NCBI GenBank assembly: GCA_036490215.1
Contig: DASXEH010000054.1
Span: 1-64,000, forward strand
Length of the DNA stretch: 64,000 nt
From: JASHSH01 sp036490215
GTDB taxonomy: Bacteria > Pseudomonadota > Alphaproteobacteria > Rhodospirillales > Magnetospirillaceae
Direction: 5' to 3'
Part shown: piece after piece, positions 44,412-52,804 of the stretch
How the letters are laid out: each line of letters starts with the position of its first letter
Position numbering within the stretch: position 1 is the stretch's first letter
Program-made: the position numbers and the translations under genes
Notes under the pieces: generated by a model
The model's input: the letters and a program-made list of their open reading frames with translations, nothing else
Database searches by the model: none
Told to the model about the DNA's origin: nothing

Positions 44412-45251
44412 ATGCGCGCGCTTGTCTTCATTTTTGCTGCATTGATTTGTATGCCTGCCATGGCCGAAGAAACAACGGTGACGGTGCCGTCGGCCGATGG
44501 CACGAAGCTCACCGGCTATCTCTATCCGACACAGGCGAAAGGGCCGAACCCGGCGGTGGTGTTGATGCATGGCTGCGGCGGGATGATCAACAAGCTGGGC
44601 GAGCCGGATAAGCGCAACCGGACCTGGGCCGCGCTGTTCAACGCGCAAGGCTACACGGTGCTGGCGCTCGACAGTTTCGGCGCGCGCGGCATCAAAAGTC
44701 AGTGTGCTGCGGCCGATTTCGATTCCTCGATCTATGCGACCCGCGCCAAGGATGCCTATGGCGCGCTGCTCTGGTTGCAGGCGCGGCCCGATATCGCGCC
44801 CAATCGCATCGCTTTGATGGGCTGGTCACAGGGCGGCGGCGTGGTGTTGCACACGATTGCCAAGAACAATCCCAGCCGGCCCGCCACACTGCCCAATGGC
44901 GATTTCCGCGCCGCCGTTGCGTTCTATCCCGGCAGTTGCTCCGAGCGGTGGCTGGGCGATTGGAGCCCCGCGATTCCGCTGCATGTGTTCCAAGGAGAGG
45001 CCGATGTGTGGACGCCGGCGGCGCCGTGCAAAGCGGTGATGGACGACGTTGCCGCCAAGGGCGCGCCGGTCGCGATGACGATCTATCCCGGCGCTTATCA
45101 CGATTTCGATTGGCCCGGCATGAAGCTGCACGAAGCGCCGGCGTTTCGCACCAAGAGCGGCGCGGTTCCGATCCAGGGCGAGAATCTCGACGCGGAAGCC
45201 GCGGCCCACAAAGCCGTGCCGGAGTTTCTCGCGGCACGGATGGGGCAGTAA
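44412..45251 (+). CDS. Secreted dienelactone-hydrolase-family enzyme
   Basis: A 279-aa alpha/beta hydrolase with an N-terminal signal peptide (about 1-19, ending AMAEE). The catalytic triad is visible: Ser in GWSQGG, Asp in GEADVWTP, His in AYHDFDWP; the oxyanion region is LMHGCGG. It acts in the periplasm; the substrate is unknown. ATG 44412 follows GGAGGGG at a good distance. Confidence 0.88.
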   Translation: MRALVFIFAALICMPAMAEETTVTVPSADGTKLTGYLYPTQAKGPNPAVVLMHGCGGMINKLGEPDKRNRTWAALFNAQGYTVLALDSFGARGIKSQCAAADFDSSIYATRAKDAYGALLWLQARPDIAPNRIALMGWSQGGGVVLHTIAKNNPSRPATLPNGDFRAAVAFYPGSCSERWLGDWSPAIPLHVFQGEADVWTPAAPCKAVMDDVAAKGAPVAMTIYPGAYHDFDWPGMKLHEAPAFRTKSGAVPIQGENLDAEAAAHKAVPEFLAARMGQ

Positions 45252-45265
45252 GCCCCCTTCCAATT

Positions 45266-45346
45266 CGTCATCACCGGGCTTGTCCCGGTGATCCACGTCT
45301 TCCCTGTTTTAAGGCGTGGATGCTCGGCACAAGGCCGAGCATGACG
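45266..45346. repeat. Palindromic intergenic repeat (family C)
   Basis: CGTCATCACCGGG at the left and CCGAGCATGACG at the right, with inner GATCCACGTC and GGCGTGGATGC arms. It lies between two convergent hydrolase genes. Confidence 0.75.
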
Positions 45347-45357
45347 CAACAATAGGA

Positions 45358-46221
45358 TCACTCACCCCGCACGAAGTTCAGCAGGTCCTGCGTGAAGCGC
45401 TGGCGATGGGTCAGTGCGATGCCGTGCGGTGCGCCTTCATAGATGCGCAATTCGCAGTCGGGGATCGCCGCCGCCAGCATGCGTCCCGTTTGGTCGAGCG
45501 GTGCGACCTCGTCGGCGTCGCCTTGCAGGATCAGCGTCGGAACGGCGATGTCCTTCAATCGCTCCATATGGTCATCGAGCACGACGGCGCGCTGGAACGC
45601 AACGCCGGCCTTGGGCGAGGCGCTCAAGAACATGTTTTCCACCCAGCGGGCCATCGCCGGCGAAACCAGATCGTTATAGCCGGTGAACAGGGGCAGGCCT
45701 GCGGCGATACAGGCCGGCCGATCTTGTTCCAGTGCGGCGATGAAGCCATCGATCATCGCGGAATCGCTGCTGACCGGCGAGATCGGGCTCGTCACCAAAA
45801 GCCGCGCGACGCGTTCGGTGCCGTAGCGCGAGAGGTAGTGGATCGCCTCGCCGCTGCCCATCGAATAGCCGACCAGCGTCACGTCATGCAGGTCGAGCTG
45901 TTCGATGAGCGAAGCCAGATCGGCGGCCAGTGTCGCGAAATCGTAGCCATGGCCGGGATCGTCCGAGCGGCCATGGCCGCGCCGGTCGAAGGCGATGCAG
46001 CGCAGGCCTTGATTGCTCAGTGCTGTGAGCTGGTATTCCCAGATATCGGCATTGAGCCCCCAGGGATGGCAGAACACGATGGGCGAACCCGTGCCCCAGT
46101 CGCGATAGAACAGCTGCGTTCCGTCTTCGGTCTCGACGAACGAGCCCCGCGTTGCCCGGCGCGGCTTCGTGGCGTGGCCGGCGTTGCTCGACTGAGCGAT
46201 GGCGATATCGATCGATGTCAT
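45358..46221 (-). CDS. Alpha/beta hydrolase (aryl-esterase / non-heme haloperoxidase-like)
   Basis: A 287-aa cytosolic hydrolase. Triad residues: Ser in GYSMGS, Asp in GDADEVAP, His in GAPHGIALTH; the oxyanion stretch is FCHPWGLNADIW. This group includes arylesterases with side perhydrolase activity. ATG 46221 has AGGAGG six bases upstream, which decided the start over 46263. Confidence 0.88.
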   Translation of the reverse strand: MTSIDIAIAQSSNAGHATKPRRATRGSFVETEDGTQLFYRDWGTGSPIVFCHPWGLNADIWEYQLTALSNQGLRCIAFDRRGHGRSDDPGHGYDFATLAADLASLIEQLDLHDVTLVGYSMGSGEAIHYLSRYGTERVARLLVTSPISPVSSDSAMIDGFIAALEQDRPACIAAGLPLFTGYNDLVSPAMARWVENMFLSASPKAGVAFQRAVVLDDHMERLKDIAVPTLILQGDADEVAPLDQTGRMLAAAIPDCELRIYEGAPHGIALTHRQRFTQDLLNFVRGE

Positions 46222-46301
46222 GAGTGCCCTCCTATGGTCGCGATGGGCGCCATTGGTACCCAAGACACCGCGGCGAGCCCATGACCTCGGAGGTCAAATT
46301 C

Positions 46302-46437
46302 CACCGGTGCATCATGCCCAGCCTCGTGCCGGGCGCCTACGCCTTCAAGATCTCACCACGAAGGCACGAAGGTGATGAAGGACACGAAGAAGGGATTTCT
46401 CTTCGTGCCCTTCTCTAACTTCGTGCCTTCGTGGTTA
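46302..46437. repeat. Half family C unit joined to a family D palindrome
   Basis: At 46302-46340 lies the left half of a family C unit (CATCATGCCCAGCC, CGTGCCGGGCG). It runs into the family D palindrome 46354-46437, with ends CACCACGAAGGCACGAAG and CTTCGTGCCTTCGTGG. The same C-then-D order is seen at 19080-19210; here the right half of C is missing. Confidence 0.7.
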
Positions 46438-46471
46438 ATCTTTTTATTTGCCGCCCCGAGCCAATCCCGCT

Positions 46472-47656
46472 TCAGAGCGCCAAGCGGAGCTGGTCGCCGG
46501 CCTTCGGGGGCGGGGCGAAGAGGGTGGTGTTGAGCCGGCCGCTCTTTCCCGGGAAGCCCAACCGCCTGCGCGCCATCGAAAAACGCGTGGCCAGCACGCG
46601 GGCGAACTCGCCCTGGCCCTTCATGCGCACGGCCCAGGTCGCATCGTTGAGCTGGCCGTCGCGCTGCTGGCGCACCAGCGACAGCACATGCCGCGCCTTG
46701 GCGGGGTAGCGCGACTCGATCCATTCGACGAACAGATCCTTCACCTCATAGGGCAGGCGCATCAGGATATAGGCGGCATCCAGCGCGCCGGCTTCGCGTC
46801 CCGCCGTCATGATGCGTTCCATCTCGTGATCGGTCAGCACCGGCACCACGGGCGCCACCATGATGGTGGTGGGAATGCCCGCCGCGCTCAGCGTCCGGAT
46901 CGCCTCGATGCGCTTCATCGGCACCGGCGCGCGCGGCTCCATCTCGCGGGCAATGTCGCGGTCGAGGGTGGTGACGCTGATCGCCACGCTCACCAACCCC
47001 TTCTTCGCCATCGGCACCAGGATATCGAGATCGCGCGTCACCAGATGGCTTTTGGTGGTGATGCTGAGCGGCTGGTTGAACGCGGCCAGCACCTTCAGGC
47101 AGTCGCGGAAGATGCCGAGCTTGTTCTCGGCCGGCTGATAGGGATCGGTGTTGGTGCCCACCGCCAGGTGCTCGCACACATAGCCGGGTTTGCGCAGCTC
47201 GGCATCGAGCAGTTGAGCGGCATTAGGCCGGGCGATGATCTTGGTCTCGAAGTCGAGCCCGGGCGACAGGCCGAGGAACGCATGGCCCGGCCGGGCAAAA
47301 CAATAAATGCAGCCGTGCTCACAGCCTCGATAGGGATTGATCGATTGGCCGAAGGGAATGTCGGGCGAGGCGTTGCGGGCGATGATGCTCTTGGCCGGCT
47401 GCAGCGCGATCTCGGTCCGCGGATCGGGCGGCAGTTCGGCCAGCGCCTCGGCCTCGCCTTCGGGCGTCGACCAGCCGTCGTCGATCGCCACCGTATCGAG
47501 CGTGTCGAAGCGCGGCTTGGGGTTCGACACGGCGCCTCGCGCCTTCGGGGGATTCGAAACGGCGCCGCGCGCCCTCGGCTGAGACAGCCCGGTAGAGCTG
47601 CCTCCCTTGCCTGCTGGGGGGCGCCGCGACGGGGTAGTGGGGAAGCGGGCGACCAT
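46472..47656 (-). CDS. Radical SAM protein, PA0069 family
   Basis: A 394-aa radical SAM protein with the cluster motif CEHGCIYC in INPYRGCEHGCIYCFARP, the signature of the PA0069/Rv2578c family of unknown function. The N-terminal 50 residues are low complexity and contain a tandem copy of ARGAVSNP. ATG 47656 is used; the frame is open upstream across the parS site, but that extension has no family support. The promoter would therefore overlap parS. Confidence 0.85.
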   Translation of the reverse strand: MVARFPTTPSRRPPAGKGGSSTGLSQPRARGAVSNPPKARGAVSNPKPRFDTLDTVAIDDGWSTPEGEAEALAELPPDPRTEIALQPAKSIIARNASPDIPFGQSINPYRGCEHGCIYCFARPGHAFLGLSPGLDFETKIIARPNAAQLLDAELRKPGYVCEHLAVGTNTDPYQPAENKLGIFRDCLKVLAAFNQPLSITTKSHLVTRDLDILVPMAKKGLVSVAISVTTLDRDIAREMEPRAPVPMKRIEAIRTLSAAGIPTTIMVAPVVPVLTDHEMERIMTAGREAGALDAAYILMRLPYEVKDLFVEWIESRYPAKARHVLSLVRQQRDGQLNDATWAVRMKGQGEFARVLATRFSMARRRLGFPGKSGRLNTTLFAPPPKAGDQLRLAL

Positions 47657-47672
47657 AGCCCCGCGACTATAA

Positions 47673-47688
47673 TGTTTCACGTGAAACA
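47673..47688. other. parS centromere site (ParB binding)
   Basis: A perfect 16-bp palindrome TGTTTCACGTGAAACA, matching the bacterial chromosomal parS consensus. It lies 17 bases upstream of the radical SAM start. ParB bound here would load the segregation complex and may spread over the neighbouring genes. Chromosomal parS sites cluster near the replication origin, so this window is probably close to oriC. No parA or parB gene is in the window. Confidence 0.9.
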
Positions 47689-47867
47689 AAACAAGAACAT
47701 TTTGCAGAGCCAATCGTTTATAGGCGGCATAGGCGCGGAACCAAACGGAACGAAATTCCGCCCGTTTCTGCGCCTTATCAGCCCGTTCCATTTTGGTTGT
47801 CGTCCCATATCCTGTGTCGCCCGTCACACAGCAACTTGAATTTCTCTAAGGTAGATCAAGACCTTCC

Positions 47868-47883
47868 GGTGATCACAATCACA
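47868..47883 (+). promoter_or_regulatory. CRP-like binding site upstream of the octapeptide-repeat gene
   Basis: GGTGA-TCACAA-TCACA differs from the CRP consensus TGTGA-N6-TCACA at one base. It is 20 bases before ATG 47903 and 80 before ATG 47963. A cyclic AMP cyclase and CNB proteins are in the same window, but no CRP with a DNA-binding domain is. Confidence 0.4.
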
Positions 47884-47902
47884 GACACCGCATCTAAAAT
47901 GC

Positions 47903-50900
47903 ATGTTCTATGCAGCGCATAAATCATCATTAGTCGCTAGGGGCACAAGAAACGTGACGACAATGATTGAGGACCTGAGTCCGACCCAGATCGCCGCTCT
48001 GACGGCCACTGACCTCGCGTCTTATACGACGACGGATTTCGCTTCGCTGGCCGCGACCCAGATCGCAGGCTTCACCGACGCGCAGCTGAATGAAATCGCC
48101 GCGTCCGATCTCGACGCGCTGTGGTCGCAGCTCTCTTCCGCGCAACTGGGCGGCATGACGGCGACGGCGCTGAACGCGCTGCCCGTGACCGATTTCACTT
48201 TGATGACCGGGACGCAGCTCGCTTCGCTCTCGGTCGCGGCGCTCAACGGCCTTTCGTCGTTCAATCTGTCGTGCCTGCCGCAGGAAAATCTGCCGTCGCT
48301 GACGGCGACGCAACTTGCCGGGCTGACGGCCACCACGTTCAATGGCCTCAACGACTACGCCCTGCAGAGTCTGACTGCGACCCAGCTTCAGTCGCTTTCG
48401 CTCGCGCAGATCAACGGCCTCGATCAGACTCATCTTTCCTACCTCACGGGAGCCGTACAGGCGATCCAGGCGTTTACCGTGACGCAGTTGAACGGGCTGA
48501 ACGCGACGACGCTGCGTGCATTGGCGGACTATGGCCAGCTGAGCCCGACGCAGATTGCCGGGCTGAGCACCGCGGCGCTCGACACGCTGGGCTCGACGTG
48601 GCTCAGCGGGCTTCTCGCGCCTTCGATGCAGGCCCTGACGGTCACGCAGCTGAACAATATCTCGGCGACCGTGTGGGCTACGGCGCTCGATACCCCGACC
48701 ACGCAGGTGATGACGACGACTCAAGTCGCCGGTCTCGCGGTCAATACCCTGAACGAGATGTCGGTCTATGACACCGGTTCGTTCACGACGACGCAGATGG
48801 CGGCGCTGAGCGATGCGCAACTGAACGGCCTCAACGCCGCCCACATCGATCACATCACGCCGGCCGAAGTGGTCGGGCTGACCACCACGCAGATCGTCGG
48901 ATTGACCACCGCCACGCTCAATGCCTTGGCGAATGTTCTGAGCGATTTCTCGGCGACGCAGCTCGCGGCGCTGACGCCGACCCAACTCAAGGGCCTGTCG
49001 GCTTATAGCCTGCTGCAGATCAAGGATGACGTCGCATCGAGTCAGGTCAGCAATGTCGGTGCGACGGCGCTCAATACGCTGTTCGGCGGCGAAGACGTCG
49101 ATGAGCCAGCCACCTTCATCCAGGCGCTGACCGCGGCGCAGCTCAACAGTCTCAGCACCTCAAGCCTCGCCAATTTCGGCACCGACGAGATCCAGGACCT
49201 GACGGTGACGCAGCTGCGCGGCCTCTCGGTGGCGACCGTTGCCGGCTTGGTCGACGGCCATCCGACAGCCCTGCTGCCGTCCCAAATCGCTGCGTTGTCC
49301 ACGACGCAGCTGGCCGGGCTGACCGCCGCCAATGTGGTGACGATGGCCGATGCCAATCCCTCGGCGCTGACGGTGACGCAGATCGCGCATCTGACGACCG
49401 GCGAGATCAACGCGCTGGGTCCGACCTTTGTCAACTTGTTGAGCGACACCCAGATCGACGCACTGACCGTGGCACAGCTCAACGGGATCAGCGGCAGCGC
49501 GTGGGGCGCGACCGCGCTCAACACGCCAACCATGCAGGCTTTTACGGCGACCCAGATCGCCGGCCTGTCGATCACCGACCTCAACAACATGCCGTCCGAC
49601 GATCTCGGTTCGCTGACGCCGGCTCAGTTCGCCGCACTGTCGGTCAAACAACTCAATGGCCTCAACGCTACAGCCATCGGCGAGATCACGCCCGATGAAA
49701 TAGCCGGCGCCACAGTGACGCAGATCGCCGGTTTGACGGCGACCCAGCTCAACGGCTTGGCGAATGTGCTCAGCGATCTGACGGCCACCCAACTGGCCGC
49801 ATTGACGCCGACACAGATGAAAGGCCTGACCGATACGAGCCTGCTCAACATCGCGCTGCCGATGACGGTCAAACAGATTCAGGGTTTAAGCGCAGCCACC
49901 TTGAACCAGTTGATCGGCGTCGACACGGTCGATGAGCCAGCCACCTTCATCCAGGCGCTGACGATCACGCAGCTCAAAGCGTTGAGCGTAACCAGCCTGG
50001 CCGCGCTGGGCACTGACGAGGCCCAGGATTTCACCAAGACCCAGTTGTCCGGTTTGACCGCCTCGGCGTTGAACAATCTCGCTCCGGCCGATCTCGCGGC
50101 GCTGTCGGCGACACAGATCATTTGCCTGACCGTCGCCCAACTTAATGCCATGACGGTGACGCAACTCTCATCGCTGACCGCGGCTGAGGTCGAATCGTTT
50201 ACCGTGACTCAGCTTAAGGGTTTGTCGGCGACGACGCTCAACGCGCTCGGGCCGACCAATCTCGCGGCGCTCGCGGCGACACAGATCGCCATACTGGCAG
50301 CGACACAACTCAACGGGCTCAGCCTCACCAATATCTCCGCCTTCACGACGGACGAGGCGGCGGCGCTGACCAAGGCGCAGGTGGCCGCGCTGACGGTAAC
50401 TACACTCAACGGACTCGGCGCTGCCAATCTGGATGTCTTCTCGACGACCCAGATCGGCGCGCTCTCGGTTGCCCAGTTGAATGGGCTGAACGCGACCAGC
50501 CTCTCGGGATTGACCACGGGCGAAGTGGCGGAACTGACCAAGGTTCAGGCCGATGGGCTGAACGCCACCGCGCTCAACGGTCTCGGGACAGCGAATCTCG
50601 ATGCGATTCCGGCGACGGTGATCGCGTCGCTGTCGGCGGCGCAGTTGAACGGACTCGGCGTCACCAACCTTCCCAATCTGACGGTGGGACAGGTGGCTGC
50701 GTTCACCGCCGCACAGCTCAACGGGCTGACGGCGACCAGCCTGGTGGGCTTCACCACGGCGATGGATCAAGCGCTGACGACGACTCAGATCGCCGGCATG
50801 ACGCCGACCGCGTTCGACCGGCTGGGCTTCACCAATATCGACGTGCTCAGCCTCACGCAGATCGCCGCCGTCACCAAGGGCGACATCGCCACGTTCACGG

Positions 50901-51298
50901 CCACAGTCGCCGGTTCGCTCGCCGATACCCAGACCGCGGCGTTGAGCGCGGCGCAGATCGGCGCGCTGACCGTGCCGGCACTGGCCAGCCTCGATCCGAA
51001 CGCCATCGCGCTGCTGGCGGCGGCCCAGCTAACCGGCCTGTCGGCGGTGCAGATCCATGGCTTCACCGTGACGCAGGTGACGGCGCTGACTGCCTCGGCC
51101 TTGGCCTCGCTGTCGGCGGGCCAATTCGCCGCGCTCTCGACCACCGATCTCGGCAACCTGACCACGGATCAAGTGGCCGCGCCGCTTTCGCTGACCGATC
51201 TCAAGGCGCTGAGCAAAACCCAGCTTCTGGCCTTCACCAGCACCCAACTCGCGGCGATGCCGACCGCTCAGCAGAGCTACATCACCCTTCACGCGTGA
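47903..51298 (+). CDS. Giant octapeptide-repeat protein
   Basis: An 1131-aa protein made almost wholly of an eight-residue repeat, consensus (T/S)-x-(T/A)-Q-(L/I)-x-x-L, for example TATQLAGL, TATQLQSL, SLAQINGL. Leucines at repeat positions 5 and 8 should form the core of a solenoid. There are no cysteines beyond very few, no membrane helix and no clear signal peptide. A larger duplication of 277 residues is also present. Proteins with such QxxAL-type repeats occur in other alphaproteobacteria, without known function. ATG 47963 (MIEDLSPTQIAAL) is a likely alternative start. A surface or secreted structural role is only a guess. Confidence 0.8.
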   Translation: MFYAAHKSSLVARGTRNVTTMIEDLSPTQIAALTATDLASYTTTDFASLAATQIAGFTDAQLNEIAASDLDALWSQLSSAQLGGMTATALNALPVTDFTLMTGTQLASLSVAALNGLSSFNLSCLPQENLPSLTATQLAGLTATTFNGLNDYALQSLTATQLQSLSLAQINGLDQTHLSYLTGAVQAIQAFTVTQLNGLNATTLRALADYGQLSPTQIAGLSTAALDTLGSTWLSGLLAPSMQALTVTQLNNISATVWATALDTPTTQVMTTTQVAGLAVNTLNEMSVYDTGSFTTTQMAALSDAQLNGLNAAHIDHITPAEVVGLTTTQIVGLTTATLNALANVLSDFSATQLAALTPTQLKGLSAYSLLQIKDDVASSQVSNVGATALNTLFGGEDVDEPATFIQALTAAQLNSLSTSSLANFGTDEIQDLTVTQLRGLSVATVAGLVDGHPTALLPSQIAALSTTQLAGLTAANVVTMADANPSALTVTQIAHLTTGEINALGPTFVNLLSDTQIDALTVAQLNGISGSAWGATALNTPTMQAFTATQIAGLSITDLNNMPSDDLGSLTPAQFAALSVKQLNGLNATAIGEITPDEIAGATVTQIAGLTATQLNGLANVLSDLTATQLAALTPTQMKGLTDTSLLNIALPMTVKQIQGLSAATLNQLIGVDTVDEPATFIQALTITQLKALSVTSLAALGTDEAQDFTKTQLSGLTASALNNLAPADLAALSATQIICLTVAQLNAMTVTQLSSLTAAEVESFTVTQLKGLSATTLNALGPTNLAALAATQIAILAATQLNGLSLTNISAFTTDEAAALTKAQVAALTVTTLNGLGAANLDVFSTTQIGALSVAQLNGLNATSLSGLTTGEVAELTKVQADGLNATALNGLGTANLDAIPATVIASLSAAQLNGLGVTNLPNLTVGQVAAFTAAQLNGLTATSLVGFTTAMDQALTTTQIAGMTPTAFDRLGFTNIDVLSLTQIAAVTKGDIATFTATVAGSLADTQTAALSAAQIGALTVPALASLDPNAIALLAAAQLTGLSAVQIHGFTVTQVTALTASALASLSAGQFAALSTTDLGNLTTDQVAAPLSLTDLKALSKTQLLAFTSTQLAAMPTAQQSYITLHA
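47978..51280 (+). repeat. Coding tandem repeat, 24-bp period, with an 831-bp super-repeat
   Basis: The 24-bp units encode the octapeptide. On top of this, the segment from about 48670 to 49130 reappears at about 49498 to 49961. The anchor GTCGATGAGCCAGCCACCTT begins at 49097 and again at 49928, exactly 831 bases apart. The super-repeat units have drifted, so this is not an assembly artefact. Confidence 0.8.
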
Positions 51299-51455
51299 TC
51301 GGGCTGCGGCAATAGGGGCGTTAAATCAATGGGTTGGGGCAGAATGCCCCGCTCGATCTTCCCCTCTTTGCCGCGACCGCCATCTGTGCTCAATTGGCCG
51401 CCCCAACAGTCATACAAATACATTTGGCAAATAGAAAGCGGGCGGAGATCACGGC

Positions 51456-52391
51456 ATGAGCAAGCATCGCGTTGGCGTCATTGGGCTGGGCAAGATCGCG
51501 CAGGATCAGCATCTGCCGGTGATCGCGAAGAACCCGGCCTTCGAGCTGATCGCGACCTCAAGCACGCGTGGGCTGAAAGCGCCGGGTGCACGCGACGCGT
51601 TCAAGCATCACGCCGATCTGCTCAAGCTTGCCGATGTCGACGCTGTGGCGATCTGCACACCGCCGCAGGTGCGTCACCGCATCGCGCGCGAGGCGCTGGA
51701 GGCGGGCAAGCATGTGATGCTGGAAAAGCCGCCGGCCGCAACCACCGCCGAGCTCACCGATCTCGAACGCATCGCCAAAAAGAAGAACCTGGTGCTCTTC
51801 ACCACCTGGCATTCGCAATACAACGCCGCTGTCGATGACGCGAAGGCCTTCCTCACCTCGCGCACGATCAAGTCGATGCTGGTGACGTGGAAAGAAAGCG
51901 TGCGCAAATGGCATCCCGGTCAGGCGTGGATCTGGGAGGCGGGCGGCTTCGGCGTGTTCGATCCGGGCATCAACGCGCTCTCGATCGTCACCAAGATCAT
52001 GCCCGAGCCGGTGTTCATCACCGCAGCCGATCTGTCGTTCCCGTCGAACTGTCAGTCGCCGATCGCTGCCAATCTCGATCTCACCTCGGGCCGCGACGAT
52101 CAGAAGCTGCGCTGCGAATTCGATTGGCGCGAAGCCGCCGGCGAGAACTGGAACATTGCCATCGAGACCCATGACGGTAAGAAAGTGAATCTGCTCAAGG
52201 GCGGCACGGTCCTCGAGATCGACGGCAAGCGTGTGAAGGAAAACAAGTCCGAGGAATACGAAGGCATCTACGAACGGTTCGATGGCTTGCTCACCAAGAA
52301 GCAAAGCGCGGTCGAGTACGAGCCCTTCCAACTGGTCGCCGACGCCTTCATGCTCGGCAAGCGCCTGACGGTCGAAGCCTTCCACGAATAA
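51456..52391 (+). CDS. Gfo/Idh/MocA oxidoreductase, galactose/arabinose 1-dehydrogenase type
   Basis: A 311-aa NAD(P)-dependent dehydrogenase. The Rossmann motif VGVIGLGKIAQDQHLP and the EKPPA motif of the catalytic lysine (VMLEKPPAATTAEL) are visible. It resembles D-galactose / L-arabinose 1-dehydrogenase of alphaproteobacteria, which oxidise the free sugar to a lactone. No lactonase or dehydratase gene follows. ATG 51456 follows a GGCGGAGA box. A small hairpin CCTAA-N7-TTAGG follows the gene (52404-52420). Confidence 0.85.
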   Translation: MSKHRVGVIGLGKIAQDQHLPVIAKNPAFELIATSSTRGLKAPGARDAFKHHADLLKLADVDAVAICTPPQVRHRIAREALEAGKHVMLEKPPAATTAELTDLERIAKKKNLVLFTTWHSQYNAAVDDAKAFLTSRTIKSMLVTWKESVRKWHPGQAWIWEAGGFGVFDPGINALSIVTKIMPEPVFITAADLSFPSNCQSPIAANLDLTSGRDDQKLRCEFDWREAAGENWNIAIETHDGKKVNLLKGGTVLEIDGKRVKENKSEEYEGIYERFDGLLTKKQSAVEYEPFQLVADAFMLGKRLTVEAFHE

Positions 52392-52539
52392 AGCGGAGAG
52401 GGGCCTAACGGGGGCTTAGGGCGCGGTCACAGAAATGTGACCCGCTTCCTGCGGCTGCGGGCCCCGCCCATCCACATTGCAGCCGCAATCCTCCCTATCC
52501 TGAGGGGCAACAAATGCCCGCAACGGAGCGGAGGCTCGC

Positions 52540-52764
52540 ATGAACAAACTCGCGGCAATCGGCGCCATTCTCGTCGTTCTCGGTATCGTCGGTCTGGCGG
52601 TGCCATGGTTCACCACGACCGACACCAAGGACGTGGCCAATATCGGCAATCTGCATGTGCAGGCGCAGGAACAGCACCAGCACTCGATTCCGCCGATGGC
52701 TGCGGGTGCTGTGCTGGTGGTGGGGATCGTCGTGCTGGGCGGCGGACTCTTCCGCCGGACTTGA
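52540..52764 (+). CDS. Small two-helix membrane protein
   Basis: A 74-aa protein with two membrane helices (about 4-23 and 54-69) joined by a polar loop containing a His/Gln-rich stretch (QAQEQHQHSIPP). It resembles DUF3185-type proteins. ATG 52540 is preceded by GGAGG at seven bases. The function is not known. Confidence 0.65.
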   Translation: MNKLAAIGAILVVLGIVGLAVPWFTTTDTKDVANIGNLHVQAQEQHQHSIPPMAAGAVLVVGIVVLGGGLFRRT

Positions 52765-52804
52765 GCGACGGTTCCGTCGCGCGGCGCAGTTTGCCGCGCT
52801 GGCC

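Noticed and set aside
46448..47839. 463-codon plus-strand frame covering parS
   Set aside because: Antisense to the PA0069-family radical SAM gene, which has the CxxxCxxC motif.
47930..48985. Minus-strand repeat-rich frame opposite the octapeptide gene
   Set aside because: It is the mirror of the 24-bp coding repeat; the + strand gives the regular octapeptide and the better start.
47978..51280. CRISPR array
   Set aside because: The repeats are coding, contiguous, degenerate and have no spacers; no cas genes are present.
52404..52420. Rho-independent terminator after the sugar dehydrogenase
   Set aside because: A 5-bp stem with a 7-base loop and no T run; not enough to call a terminator.
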